59,541 nucleotides of DNA from NCBI GenBank assembly GCA_964419225.1, contig CAYQPF010000014.1, positions 1 to 59,541 of the forward strand, written 5' to 3'. The stretch is from CAYQPF01 sp964419225 (GTDB lineage: Bacteria; Cloacimonadota; Cloacimonadia; Cloacimonadales; CAYQPF01). Made by a program: the position numbers and the translations under genes. Below, piece by piece: positions 16,902-26,078 of the stretch; position 1 is the stretch's first letter, and each line of letters begins with the position of its first letter. A model generated the notes under the pieces. That model had not been told where the DNA came from. It saw nothing but the letters and a program-made list of their open reading frames with translations, and did not search any database.

Positions 16902-18842
16902 TCAACAATAAGCTATAAATAGTGCTGCCGAAATAAGTAAAACAATAAAAAATAATGTTAAATAATAAATATATTTATTACGATGGAACAAAATAGTAAT
17001 TATTGTCATGCATATTAATAACAAAGAAATAGCTTCACGATGTTTGAAAGACAATTTCCTTTTAGCTTTAATTTCCTCTAATTTCGAATTCAGAACATTG
17101 GTTTTGGGGTATAATTTATCATTTAGTTTTATATGGTTCTTAAAATCAGAAAAATAAAAATTCTTGTTATTATACTTAAAAAAAAGGGTATTATTGCCGA
17201 AAGAAATATTCTCTACCTGATGCTCTAAAGAAATAAAAACTACATTGTTCTGGCTGGTAATTGCTTGAAATAGTGTGTTGTTAGGTATTAACTTGGTAAA
17301 TGGTTCCGTTTTCCAACCAAGCATTGGTTTGATGGAAGCAATTTTGTGATCAAATTTATTAAGTGATGAAATATAAAACTTTTGCTGTGACTTCCAAGTA
17401 AAATCATTAATTTTAACTACATCTTTATCAAAATTCAAAATATTAGTCCAAACACTGTTTTTAGGCTTAATGATTTTATCTAGAACTATTAAGAATGAGG
17501 CGTTGTTGTATGCAATGAAAGTTCTTTCTATGAGGTATTCTTTATAGTATGCATGAATTTTAAGAGAAAAAAAGGCATCATTATTAATAAATGAAATGAT
17601 TTTACTTTCAAAATGGTTTTTAAAATTATCGACAAATTCCAAAGGAATACATACATTATGTGCTTGAGGAGATATAGAGAAGTCATGTTCCTTACTCTTT
17701 TCAAAATTTAAAACCCCTGTATCATTAATAATATGCGAGTTAGAAACATCGTAAGTAAAGGATAAATCATCTTGATGGCGATGATTAGGAGAGAGACTTT
17801 TCGTTCTTGCTGTAAAATATATTCCTTTTTTTTTGATTATGGAAAATCCTGCTTCAGGATCTATAAGAAAATATTCTTTTGTATTCTTTTCAAAATCAAT
17901 TAAATTTGCTACATTGGAATCTCCTATAGGCTTAATTTTGTAGTCATATCCCAGAAAGGCATTAGCATTTCTATCTAATAGGGATATTTTGTTTTTTATC
18001 ACAGGACTAATTAAATCATTATCAACAAGTGGTAAAAATGTGTGAATCAACTCTCCCAAAAAAAAGAAGTATGTGGGAGAATTCTCCATTTCAACTCCCT
18101 TGCTTGAGATTAAAGTATTAACCTGATTCTCAAATCGTTCAACAACAACTTTAGTATATTTGTTTTTTGTTTTCTCTGATGACAATTCTTTGATAACAAG
18201 GGCTAAGGCAACATCTTGAAATAGACCGTGGTTATGCTTAACTGTATAATTATTCTTTTCAAGCAAATTATACAATGATTGTTCAAGAATTCTGTTTATG
18301 ATTTTCTCTTCGGCAGGACTATACTTTATAAAGCTTTTGGAATAACTGACAAAATAAATAATATTAATTAGTCTCTCTGATGTTGCATGGTCTGCCCAGG
18401 TAAATCTGAAATTTGAAAGATCTTTTACAGACATTTTATTATACCAGGAGAAAATGATTTTTTTGCCCAAATTCAAATATTCAATTTTGTTCTCTTGTTG
18501 ATGCGAGTAAATTATGTCCCATAACATTGATAAAGTATGAGTATATAGTCGATGTGATTGATTATTGAATTTATAGGACCAGATTTGATCAATATCAGAT
18601 TTGATAACTGGAAAACTGGATGTTTCAGATTGAAAACTAAACTCATTTTGCATGGCTTTGTTTACGATTTGTATAGATCTTTCAGTATTCTTATTTTTTC
18701 TGAATTTGAGAGGTGGTAGTTCTTCAAACTTTGAGATGGTGAAATTTGTCTGCCTTGGTATTAAATGACTAAAATATGGTATGAATAGTAAACAGATTAC
18801 GATCAAAACGGTAAGTATAATAAAAAATCTTTTGAATCTCAT
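16902..18842 (-). CDS. Membrane-anchored heparinase II/III-family lyase
   Basis: A 646-residue protein with an N-terminal signal-anchor helix (about 6-25) and two hydrophobic helices near the C-terminus (about 600-645). The middle has the alpha/alpha-toroid plus beta-sandwich plan of heparinase II/III-type polysaccharide lyases: NYTVKHNHGLFQDVALALV, then NHRHQDDLSFTYDVSNSHII and DTGVLNFEKSKEHD, the family's 'H.H.D..S' catalytic neighbourhood. Substrates in the family are uronic-acid polysaccharides (heparin, alginate). GGGAG precedes the start. Its position just upstream of the polymer-making operon suggests trimming or release of the locus's own polymer, as alginate lyase does in alginate clusters. 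Confidence 0.8.
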   Translation of the reverse strand: MRFKRFFIILTVLIVICLLFIPYFSHLIPRQTNFTISKFEELPPLKFRKNKNTERSIQIVNKAMQNEFSFQSETSSFPVIKSDIDQIWSYKFNNQSHRLYTHTLSMLWDIIYSHQQENKIEYLNLGKKIIFSWYNKMSVKDLSNFRFTWADHATSERLINIIYFVSYSKSFIKYSPAEEKIINRILEQSLYNLLEKNNYTVKHNHGLFQDVALALVIKELSSEKTKNKYTKVVVERFENQVNTLISSKGVEMENSPTYFFFLGELIHTFLPLVDNDLISPVIKNKISLLDRNANAFLGYDYKIKPIGDSNVANLIDFEKNTKEYFLIDPEAGFSIIKKKGIYFTARTKSLSPNHRHQDDLSFTYDVSNSHIINDTGVLNFEKSKEHDFSISPQAHNVCIPLEFVDNFKNHFESKIISFINNDAFFSLKIHAYYKEYLIERTFIAYNNASFLIVLDKIIKPKNSVWTNILNFDKDVVKINDFTWKSQQKFYISSLNKFDHKIASIKPMLGWKTEPFTKLIPNNTLFQAITSQNNVVFISLEHQVENISFGNNTLFFKYNNKNFYFSDFKNHIKLNDKLYPKTNVLNSKLEEIKAKRKLSFKHREAISLLLICMTIITILFHRNKYIYYLTLFFIVLLISAALFIAYC

Positions 18843-19153
18843 ATTTTTTCTCCCTGATTGGCTGTTAAAATCAAAAAAATGATAGTGTTACTTTTCAATG
18901 CATATCACAATACTGATCAACCCAGCTTAATCTTTAAAATCTTAGTGATTTTTTTTGCTTTCCTGTCAATCACTGTTTTTGTTTGATGGATAATTCCTGT
19001 CTTAAGTCAATTGAACTATAGATCTTGTTATAAAATAAAACTATAAATCTTATTGACATAATAGATACTTTCTTGGAGCTTGATTACGATAACAGAGCTT
19101 GGAAACAAGCCGTAATCATGGTAAAATAAATACTTTAATCTGAGGTAATTTTT
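18843..19153. other. Divergent promoter region
   Basis: This gap separates the minus-strand lyase gene and the + strand GLUG protein gene, so it must hold both promoters. A near-identical 13-base direct repeat AACTATAGATCTT / AACTATAAATCTT (19014-19026 and 19039-19051, period 25) precedes a TTGACA at 19053. A bulged hairpin follows at 19081-19118. Confidence 0.5.
19081..19118 (+). promoter_or_regulatory. Bulged GNRA-type hairpin in the 5' leader
   Basis: TGATTACG (19081-19088) pairs with CGTAATCA (19111-19118), and the inner GCTTG (19097-19101) pairs with CAAGC (19106-19110) around a GAAA tetraloop. The left strand alone carries an 8-base bulge, ATAACAGA. The element ends 35 bases before the ATG of the GLUG gene, so it would be in its mRNA leader. 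Function unknown; it could stabilise the mRNA or bind a regulator. Confidence 0.45.
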
Positions 19154-21712
19154 ATGAAAAACTTTTTGTTTGTACTGTTCATGCTTCAATTATTTTGCTG
19201 TATTTCTGCACAGACAGCTGTGGCTCCAACACTTGGAGATGGTTCGGTAGCAAATCCCTATCAAATCTCTTCTTTAGAAAATTTATATTGGATTTCTGCT
19301 GCAGAAGCAAGATGGAGCCTTAATTATAAACAAACCGCAGATATTGACGCCGGAGCAACACAAAACTGGTATGTAGCTGATCATGATAATAATGCCTCAA
19401 CACCTAATGTGCCAATGGGATGGCAACCAATTGGAAATGAAACAGGCTGTTTTAGTGGGAATTATGACGGATCTGGCTATAAAATCAACAGTCTTTTTAT
19501 AAACAGACCCATGCTGTCACATGTAGGATTGTTTCGCACCATATCTAATCATTCCACTATCACAAACATCGGAATTACAAATGTGCTTATTACCGGTTTG
19601 AATTATGTCGGTGCTCTGGCAGGTGACACGGGGCAGGTCTTAATCTCAAATTGTTATACAACCGGAACTATTACTGCTAATAACTTTGTAGGTGGGATGA
19701 CAGGACAGACATATTATTCATGTATTAATAATTGTTATAGCTCAGGTAGCGTTATTCGTAAAACTGGTTCTCAACAAAATGATGTCGGAAGCTTTGTTGG
19801 ATTATCTTATAGTTCTGTAATTCAATATAGCTATAGTACAAATACTGTAATCTATTCCGGTACTGCAAATCCTCAAGATAAAGGCTTTGTTGGAACAAAT
19901 TTTTTGATAGATGGTATTAACGTGTATGTGTCAAATTTCTTTGACACTCAAACTTCACAACAGACTTCCGGAGCCGGGGCTACTGCCAAAACTACAGTAG
20001 AAATGAAAACTGCATCTACTTTTACAGCTGCTGATTGGGAGTTCGCTTATATCTGGCAGATAATAAGTACTGTGAATAATGGTTATCCTTCTTTAAGTAA
20101 TAATGTGACAACTCTGAAACCAAATGGAAACGGAACATCAACCAGCCCTTTCCAGATCGCTACTTTAAATCATTTGTACTGGATTTGTCTGAGTCCTGAA
20201 CAATGGAATAAATCTTTTCAACAAATAGCTGATATTAATGCCCAAGCCTCTTCCAGCTGGTTTAATGGAAAAGGATGGAGACCACTTGGCAACAATTATA
20301 TTGGTTCTACAGAATACCCTTACTTTACCGGATTCCCTTTTGATGGCACTTTTGACGGTTGTGGGCATATTATCAGTAATCTTTACATTAATCAACCTTC
20401 AGAAAGCAATTTAGGTTTTTTTGGTTACTCTGAAGGTAATAGTATTATCAAAAATATTAATCTTACCAATGTTAATATTAACGGTAATAATTATATCGGT
20501 GGTCTTGTTGGGTGTACTTTAGGTAAGATTACCGCTTGTTCAATTGAAGGGTTAATCAATGGCAATGTTTTTGTTGGAGGATTAGTTGGGAAAAAAATGT
20601 ACAATTGGGTAAGGAATTGCTCTACCAATGTAAATATTACGGGTTTTTCCTGTGTCGGAGGTATTGCAGGATCTAATGGAGGGTTAATTCAAAATTGTCG
20701 TTCCGGTAGTACTGTAAATGGTCAAACCACAATTGGAGGTATTGTTGGTTATTCTGCTGAACCCATTGTTGAACTATGTACAAATACCGGAACAATTACC
20801 GGAGTTACTAATGTCGGGGGAATAGGCGGTAATATTGTAAATGCCATGCTCAAAAACTGTAGCAATACCGGCAGTATTATAGGCGAAATAAATGTTGGAG
20901 GATTAATCGGATATAGCTATAATAATGTTGTCGAGGCAAGTTTCAATACCGGCAGTGTTCAAGGCGATGAAAATGTAGGCGGATTTTTGGGCAAAAGTGA
21001 AGGCTGTTCTTCAGAAAATAACTATAACAGAGGGAATGTTACTCGAAACAGTGGAAGTACAAGCAATGCTATTGGACCTTTTATTGGAAGTACCGAAGAA
21101 AGTCAGACAAAGTACTGTTATAGTACAGGTAATGTGTTTTATGAGAATGATACTAGCCCCAGCAATCATGGGTTCATTGGAACAGCCGACCAAAATGGTA
21201 CCACTAATCAAAATCTAAATTTCTTTGATAGTGAGTTTTCTAATCAGGATACAGATATTACATTATCCTCTCTGGCGAAAACAACAGCTGAGATGAAATC
21301 ACCTGAAACATATACTGGTTGGGATCTGGAGTTTATCTGGCATTTTAATCCTGAAATAAATGATGGCTACCCTTCCTTATTTTTTCCTGATTCGGTTTCT
21401 GTTCAGGATTTCTATGTTTCAGGAAATTCTTTAGTTAAGGCAAGTCTCAATAAGATTTATCCAAATCCTTTTAATCCACAGACCAATATTCAATTTGAAT
21501 TGTTTCAACCTTCATCGGTTAGTATAGATATCTATAATGTTAAAGGCCAAAAAGTATGTAATTTAATAAACAAAAGTCTCAGCACTGGGAAACATAATAT
21601 TGTTTGGAATGGAAAGAACAGTAAGAATCAAACATGTGTTTCCGGGATTTATTTTTTAAAAATGAAAGCTGATGACTTCCAGAGAATTGTAAAAATATCA
21701 TTAATCAAATAA
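19154..21712 (+). CDS. Secreted GLUG-repeat protein with C-terminal sorting domain
   Basis: An 852-residue secreted protein. A Sec signal (1-20) is followed by two related halves, each opening with an 'G.G...NPYQI..L..LYWI' segment and containing many GLUG-type repeats such as NFVGGMTGQ, NYIGGLVGC and VFVGGLVGK with ISNCYTTGTI-type strands, predicted to form a right-handed beta-solenoid. The last 80 residues form a type-A sorting domain (IYPNPFNPQTNIQFEL ... GIYFLKM), the signal that directs export and surface attachment via type IX-like secretion in FCB-group bacteria. A surface adhesin or glycan-binding role is inferred. A GAGG site precedes the ATG. It is paralogous to the protein at 28969. 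Confidence 0.8.
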   Translation: MKNFLFVLFMLQLFCCISAQTAVAPTLGDGSVANPYQISSLENLYWISAAEARWSLNYKQTADIDAGATQNWYVADHDNNASTPNVPMGWQPIGNETGCFSGNYDGSGYKINSLFINRPMLSHVGLFRTISNHSTITNIGITNVLITGLNYVGALAGDTGQVLISNCYTTGTITANNFVGGMTGQTYYSCINNCYSSGSVIRKTGSQQNDVGSFVGLSYSSVIQYSYSTNTVIYSGTANPQDKGFVGTNFLIDGINVYVSNFFDTQTSQQTSGAGATAKTTVEMKTASTFTAADWEFAYIWQIISTVNNGYPSLSNNVTTLKPNGNGTSTSPFQIATLNHLYWICLSPEQWNKSFQQIADINAQASSSWFNGKGWRPLGNNYIGSTEYPYFTGFPFDGTFDGCGHIISNLYINQPSESNLGFFGYSEGNSIIKNINLTNVNINGNNYIGGLVGCTLGKITACSIEGLINGNVFVGGLVGKKMYNWVRNCSTNVNITGFSCVGGIAGSNGGLIQNCRSGSTVNGQTTIGGIVGYSAEPIVELCTNTGTITGVTNVGGIGGNIVNAMLKNCSNTGSIIGEINVGGLIGYSYNNVVEASFNTGSVQGDENVGGFLGKSEGCSSENNYNRGNVTRNSGSTSNAIGPFIGSTEESQTKYCYSTGNVFYENDTSPSNHGFIGTADQNGTTNQNLNFFDSEFSNQDTDITLSSLAKTTAEMKSPETYTGWDLEFIWHFNPEINDGYPSLFFPDSVSVQDFYVSGNSLVKASLNKIYPNPFNPQTNIQFELFQPSSVSIDIYNVKGQKVCNLINKSLSTGKHNIVWNGKNSKNQTCVSGIYFLKMKADDFQRIVKISLIK

Positions 21713-21749
21713 GAAGATTCTAAGAAAAACAATGTTTCTTCGATAATCC

Positions 21750-21810
21750 TGTAGCCCCAGATATATATAACTTACTACAGTGCAGTCAGTTATACATGTC
21801 TGGGGCTACA
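21750..21810. terminator. Long palindrome between convergent genes
   Basis: TGTAGCCCCAGA (21750-21761) pairs perfectly with TCTGGGGCTACA (21799-21810). The inner ATATATATAACT / AGTTATACATGT arms extend the stem to about 23 bp with two mismatches around a 15-base loop. It lies between the GLUG gene end (21712) and the convergent xth gene end (21823), with CTGTTTTCTTT following. It can serve as a bidirectional terminator; its length is also compatible with a small mobile palindromic unit. Confidence 0.6.
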
Positions 21811-21822
21811 CTGTTTTCTTTA

Positions 21823-22587
21823 TTATGGGGTAACTTCCACCCCCACTGGGCAATGATCAGATCCCATGATTGCCTGCATGATAAATGCATTAGTCACTCT
21901 TTCCAGAATCTCTTTATTCACAAAAACATAGTCAATTCTCCAGCCCACATTATTTGCTCTGGCCTGCCGCATATATGACCACCAAGAATATTGCTCTGCT
22001 CTGTCATCAAAATGGCGGAATGTGTCCACATAACCCTTGGAGACGAATTTGTCCAGCCAGGCCCGTTCGATCGGCAGAAACCCGGAATATTTCTCGTTAG
22101 CCTTGGGATGTTTCAAATCGATTGGTTTGTGTGCAGTATTATAGTCACCCATGATCATCACATGTTTACCCGTTTTTCTTAAAGCTTCAAAAGTCTCCAA
22201 ACATTGATCATAAAAATCAAGTTTATAGCGTAATCTGTCTTCATTCATCTGCCCATTGGGGAAGTAGATATTGAACAAATAAAAGTCTTCATATTCTGCG
22301 ACTATTGTTCGTCCTTCGGTATCAAACTTTGGATCGCCAATACTGAAAGTTACATTCAAAGGTTTAATTCTGGTGAACAAGGCTGTACCGGAATAACCTT
22401 TTCTCTCGGCATGACTCCAATATGTATAATATTCTGAAAGTTCTTCCAACTCAACCGGAATCTTATCTTCCTGTAATTTAGTCTCCTGAATCCCCAGGAT
22501 ATCAGGATTTATTCTTCTGAATGATTCCAGAAATCCACTCTTTATTGAGGCTCTTAAGCCATTTACATTCCAGGATACAATTCTCAT
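21823..22587 (-). CDS. xth: Exodeoxyribonuclease III / AP endonuclease
   Basis: A 254-residue member of the exonuclease III family of Mg2+-dependent AP endonucleases. Visible motifs are MRIVSWNVNGLRAS at the N-terminus, GIQETKLQ (metal-binding Glu), GDYNTAHKPIDLKHPKAN, the helix GFLPIERAWLDKF, and the C-terminal RIDYVFVN and GSDHCPVGV (catalytic Asp-His). It cleaves abasic sites and trims 3' blocking groups. Length is normal for the family. It overlaps the nth stop by 4 bases, giving a two-gene base-excision-repair operon. Confidence 0.95.
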   Translation of the reverse strand: MRIVSWNVNGLRASIKSGFLESFRRINPDILGIQETKLQEDKIPVELEELSEYYTYWSHAERKGYSGTALFTRIKPLNVTFSIGDPKFDTEGRTIVAEYEDFYLFNIYFPNGQMNEDRLRYKLDFYDQCLETFEALRKTGKHVMIMGDYNTAHKPIDLKHPKANEKYSGFLPIERAWLDKFVSKGYVDTFRHFDDRAEQYSWWSYMRQARANNVGWRIDYVFVNKEILERVTNAFIMQAIMGSDHCPVGVEVTP

Positions 22588-23255
22588 ACATCCTTCCTTA
22601 TATGTTTTGTTTTAACTCCGATTCGCTCACACATTTCATAAACAGGGCAATCTGAGCATTTGGGATTTACCGGCAGACAATGGTTCTGACCGAATGCCAC
22701 CAAATACGAATTATAATTTAACCATAATTCCTGAGGTAATATTTTTCTCAGTTTCATCTCCGATTCCAAAGGTGTTTTTGTTTGAATATATCCGAAACGA
22801 TTACTGATTCTATGCACATGAATATCGACACACATAGCCGGTTGCCTGAAAGCCATGATCACGACCAGGTTAGCTGTCTTTCGTCCTACTCCTGGAAGTG
22901 TTACTAATTCCTCAATGGTCTCTGGGACTTTTGATTCGAATTTTGTCGTTAATTCTTTTCCCAGTTCATGCAAGAATTTTGCTTTATTATGATAAAAACC
23001 GATCGGATAGATCAATTTTTCTAATTCTTCTATTGTGAATTTACTCAGATCCTCGGGTGTATTGACTACTTTGAACAGTTCCTGCAGAACTTTAGCTGTT
23101 GTTTCATCTTTAGTTCTGGCACTGAGTAATGTCCCGACCAGTATCTTAAATGGATCATTGGTTTTGGCTTGAATCAGATCAATTATTGGGGTCTTATACT
23201 GCAAAAACCTTTCACCCAGAATCTGGTTAATTTTTGTAATTATTACGTTGTTCAT
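22584..23255 (-). CDS. nth: Endonuclease III (DNA glycosylase/AP lyase)
   Basis: A 223-residue HhH-GPD DNA glycosylase. The helix-hairpin-helix LPGVGRKTANLVV is followed by the catalytic Asp in DIHVHRISNRFGY; LLSARTKDETTAKV holds the N-terminal conserved block. The [4Fe-4S] loop has the canonical C-X6-C-X2-C-X5-C spacing (CLPVNPKCSDCPVYEMC). It removes oxidised pyrimidines and nicks abasic DNA, handing sites to the xth product encoded next. All catalytic and cluster residues are present. Confidence 0.95.
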   Translation of the reverse strand: MNNVIITKINQILGERFLQYKTPIIDLIQAKTNDPFKILVGTLLSARTKDETTAKVLQELFKVVNTPEDLSKFTIEELEKLIYPIGFYHNKAKFLHELGKELTTKFESKVPETIEELVTLPGVGRKTANLVVIMAFRQPAMCVDIHVHRISNRFGYIQTKTPLESEMKLRKILPQELWLNYNSYLVAFGQNHCLPVNPKCSDCPVYEMCERIGVKTKHIRKDV

Positions 23256-23312
23256 ATTAGTAGTAAGATTAAGTATATTGGGCTTGTTATAACTGCAAGA
23301 GAATATTCCATT

Positions 23313-23355
23313 TTACACACCTCCCGGCTAAAGCCGTACTCCTCTCAAGAGGAGA
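23313..23355. repeat. Double-hairpin intergenic repeat
   Basis: Two adjacent perfect hairpins, CGGCT/AGCCG at 23325-23336 and CTCCTCT/AGAGGAG at 23339-23354, lie between birA and nth. The unit resembles the other GC-rich hairpins scattered in this window (35900s and 51000s) and stands out against AT-rich flanks. Confidence 0.5.
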
Positions 23356-23407
23356 ATTACCATGCTGCAATTTATTCATATGTTGCTTGGTCTCACTAGA
23401 GTTATCA

Positions 23408-24148
23408 TTATAGTATTTCCAGAATTGACCCTGAATAAAAAGGTTGAATCATGCCTGAAGGTAATTTCAACAACAATGCACCCTGCTTATTTACTCCGGT
23501 AACAACACCTTTGAATGACTTGAATTCTGTGCCCAGTACAACGGTTTTACCTTTTAAGAAGGAGTTGGCATTGAAGTAATCAACCATATTTTCAAAACCT
23601 TCACAGATGAATTGAGGTAAACCCTGATCAAGATGATCTAGTACTAATCTCAAGATTTCCTCATTATCTACTTCTGATTTGTGCAATTTAATACTAGTTG
23701 CCACTTCTTGCAATTCTTCGGGCAGAGAATCTATCGCTGAATTGATACCAATTCCGATCATGTGGTAATCAAAATTCGGTAAATAATTACAGAGGATACC
23801 CCCAACTTTCAATCCGTTTAAAAATATATCATTAGGCCATTTCAACTGAACATTCAGATCCGGGTAAAGTTTGATCAGTGTTTTTTGTACGCAAATCCCT
23901 ACAAAAAGGCTTAAAGCAGAATTTATGGGAAGATTATATATACTCAGAGTAAACCAAAGTCCACCCTGAGGTGAATGCCAGTCATGCCCTTTTCTGCCGA
24001 TTCCGTTGTGCTGAGTGTCTGCCACAACTAAAAAATTGCCTAATTTCCGATTCTCTTTGATGAGTTTCTCAGAATAGGAGCTTGTACTGTTAATGCTGTG
24101 AATGTGGAAAAAATTATCCAACAAATTGTGTCTGAGTTCATTTATCAT
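23408..24148 (-). CDS. birA: Biotin--[acetyl-CoA-carboxylase] ligase
   Basis: A 246-residue biotin protein ligase. The catalytic core carries IHSINSTSSYSEKL, the biotinyl-AMP loop as GIGRKGHDWHSPQGG (normally GRGRxGRxW) and the KWPNDIFLNGLKVGGILC block. The C-terminal SH3-like domain (about 200-246) ends in a beta-hairpin. It has no N-terminal winged helix, so it is a monofunctional enzyme without the E. coli-type repressor role. Its ATG overlaps the queA stop (ATGA), so the two are cotranscribed. Confidence 0.93.
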   Translation of the reverse strand: MINELRHNLLDNFFHIHSINSTSSYSEKLIKENRKLGNFLVVADTQHNGIGRKGHDWHSPQGGLWFTLSIYNLPINSALSLFVGICVQKTLIKLYPDLNVQLKWPNDIFLNGLKVGGILCNYLPNFDYHMIGIGINSAIDSLPEELQEVATSIKLHKSEVDNEEILRLVLDHLDQGLPQFICEGFENMVDYFNANSFLKGKTVVLGTEFKSFKGVVTGVNKQGALLLKLPSGMIQPFYSGSILEIL

Positions 24149-25176
24149 AAGATCACCATCGCATCTCCATAACTAAAAAAACGGTATTTGTTTTGTACAG
24201 CAATATTATAAGCCTGCATGATCTTATCATGTCCGGCAAATGCTGAGATCATCATCAGCAGAGTTGATTCAGGCAAATGAAAATTTGTGATGATACCCTT
24301 AACAATTTTAAATTCTTTTCCTGGATAGATAAAAATATCTGTCCATTTCTTCCCGGTTTGTACTATGTCATTTTCGGCAAAACTCTCTAATGTGCGTGTT
24401 GTAGTCGAACCAACTGCTACTATTTTCTTTCCTGCTAATATTTCCTGATTCAATGCTTCTGCAACTTCCGGAGATATCTCACAGTATTCTTTATGCATTT
24501 TATGATCTAAGATACTCTCGGTTTTTACGGGTCTGAAAGTACCGATACCAACATGAAGCAGGACTTTATAAATGTTTACACCTTTTTCCTGCAATTCATT
24601 CAAAATCTCCGGAGTAAAATGCAGTCCTGCAGTAGGAGCGGCGACTGATCCCATCTCTTTGGCATAAGTAGTCTGATAGGATTCTTTATCCTGCTCATCC
24701 GGTTCTCTTTTTATATAATGTGGAAGGGGAATCATTCCAACTTTTTGAATATGCTCGAGCAAATTGCCTTCAAAGCTAAAATCGATAATTCTTTCACCTT
24801 CTTCGCCATGATGGACTATCTTCCCGAGTAATGCATCTGAAAATAAAATCTCTGTATTCACCAAAGCTTTTTTCCCTGGTTTAACCAGGCAAGTCCACTT
24901 ATTGTCATCCAACCGGTTTAATAATAGAATTTCAATCTTAGCTCCGGAATGTTTCTTCCCGCATAATCTGGCCGGGAATACTTTCGTCTCATTCAGTACT
25001 AAAACATGCTCTGAGTTGAGAAGCTTTACAATATCCGGGAAATTATAGTGTACTACTTCACCAGTATATTTGTCCAAGTGCAACAACCTGGAATCAGTTC
25101 GATTGGGGAGAGGTTGTTGAGCTATTAAGTCTTCTGGTAAGGTGAAATGATAGCTACTTTTTTGGGTAAGGCACAT
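24145..25176 (-). CDS. queA: tRNA S-adenosylmethionine ribosyltransferase-isomerase (QueA)
   Basis: A 343-residue enzyme when started at the ATG at 25176; an in-frame ATG 9 bases earlier and one at 25212 are alternatives. The chosen start fits the family best, where FxLPExLIAQxPxxxRxxSRLL begins close to the N-terminus. Conserved blocks: VLNETKVFPARL, GAKIEILLL, GMIPLPHYIKR, the SAM-site AAPTAGLHFT, HVGIGTFRPVK, GSTTTRTLES and TNFHLPESTLLMMISAFAG. It transfers ribose from SAM to 7-aminomethyl-7-deazaguanine in tRNA, the penultimate queuosine step. Its upstream end overlaps the DUF3108 gene. Confidence 0.95.
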   Translation of the reverse strand: MCLTQKSSYHFTLPEDLIAQQPLPNRTDSRLLHLDKYTGEVVHYNFPDIVKLLNSEHVLVLNETKVFPARLCGKKHSGAKIEILLLNRLDDNKWTCLVKPGKKALVNTEILFSDALLGKIVHHGEEGERIIDFSFEGNLLEHIQKVGMIPLPHYIKREPDEQDKESYQTTYAKEMGSVAAPTAGLHFTPEILNELQEKGVNIYKVLLHVGIGTFRPVKTESILDHKMHKEYCEISPEVAEALNQEILAGKKIVAVGSTTTRTLESFAENDIVQTGKKWTDIFIYPGKEFKIVKGIITNFHLPESTLLMMISAFAGHDKIMQAYNIAVQNKYRFFSYGDAMVIL

Positions 25177-25903
25177 TTTTCCCATCTTTAAGTACTGCCG
25201 AGAAACTGCCAAAAATAATCTTGCTCTCTAGTTTTAAAGGTACTTTAAACTCATCTGCTGTGATCCAGATCAGAATTCTGCCGGATTGTTTAAAAAGAGA
25301 TTCTCCTTTCAAGATCGGTTCGATCACATAACAATCCTTTTTCCCATAAATAGAAGGAATAGTTTCTTTTTTATGTATTTTAACTTCTGCCACATAATTG
25401 TTCCCGTCAGCACAAACGTTAATATAAACTGATGTTCCAACCTGTAATTTCTGGGTACGAACCCAATAGAAAGCACTGAGAATATCCAGAGAATTAGCTG
25501 AAATAGAAAAATTGGTGGTCTTGTAGGTCTTTTTCTTAAACTGATAACTGGAATAGGTCGCAGTGTTGTCAGGTCGGCAAATCTGAATCCTTTTTTGGCG
25601 ATATTTTCCTTCATTCAACTGTTTGGAAAAATAATAAGTGTTCATATTTGTTTGATCACAGAAAGATTCAATAGTATCCCTCACTTTGTAAAGGGAATCA
25701 AAAAAAGGTGTTGTCTGTGCCTTAGAGGTGATCTTATAACAACTTAAAGTATCCTGATACATAGTTTCATTGACTTCCAAAGTTGCCGTTGCAGCTGTAA
25801 TAAATCCGTAATTAATATCAAAAGTAAGCTTTTCCCCTGATTTGGTACCATAAGCCATACTTATAATTATCAATAACAATGGGAGAATAATTAATTTTTT
25901 CAC
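25154..25903 (-). CDS. Exported DUF3108-family protein
   Basis: A 249-residue protein with a signal peptide (1-19, MAYG) and the DUF3108 fold: GEKLTFDINYGFITAATATLEV at the mature N-terminus, KITSKAQTTPFFDSLYKVRDTIESF, and the C-terminal GRILIWITADEFKVPLKLESKI strand pair. The family is periplasmic and related to lipocalin/LolA-like beta structures; its function is not established. The start appears to be GTG at 25903 with GAGG at a proper distance. It precedes and overlaps queA, so the order is DUF3108-queA-birA. Confidence 0.85.
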   Translation of the reverse strand: MKKLIILPLLLIIISMAYGTKSGEKLTFDINYGFITAATATLEVNETMYQDTLSCYKITSKAQTTPFFDSLYKVRDTIESFCDQTNMNTYYFSKQLNEGKYRQKRIQICRPDNTATYSSYQFKKKTYKTTNFSISANSLDILSAFYWVRTQKLQVGTSVYINVCADGNNYVAEVKIHKKETIPSIYGKKDCYVIEPILKGESLFKQSGRILIWITADEFKVPLKLESKIIFGSFSAVLKDGKNVPYPKK

Positions 25904-25980
25904 TAAAACCTCATTTTTTACCAGATGGGTAATAAACTGCTTACCCGATAATATTCATTTGCAGCGACAAATGTTACAAT

Positions 25981-26008
25981 CTGCCTACTGTTCACTGCCC
26001 ACTGGCTA
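25981..26008. repeat. Heptanucleotide repeat tract
   Basis: Four units, CTGCCTA CTGTTCA CTGCCCA CTGGCTA, in the gap between the DUF3108 and MsrP-like genes. Same family as the tract at 145-179. Confidence 0.7.
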
Positions 26009-26078
26009 ATTATTATACAACTATTTTGAAATTTAAAAAAGAGTCAAATAAGTTATTTAGTTTCGCTAATAAAAACAT

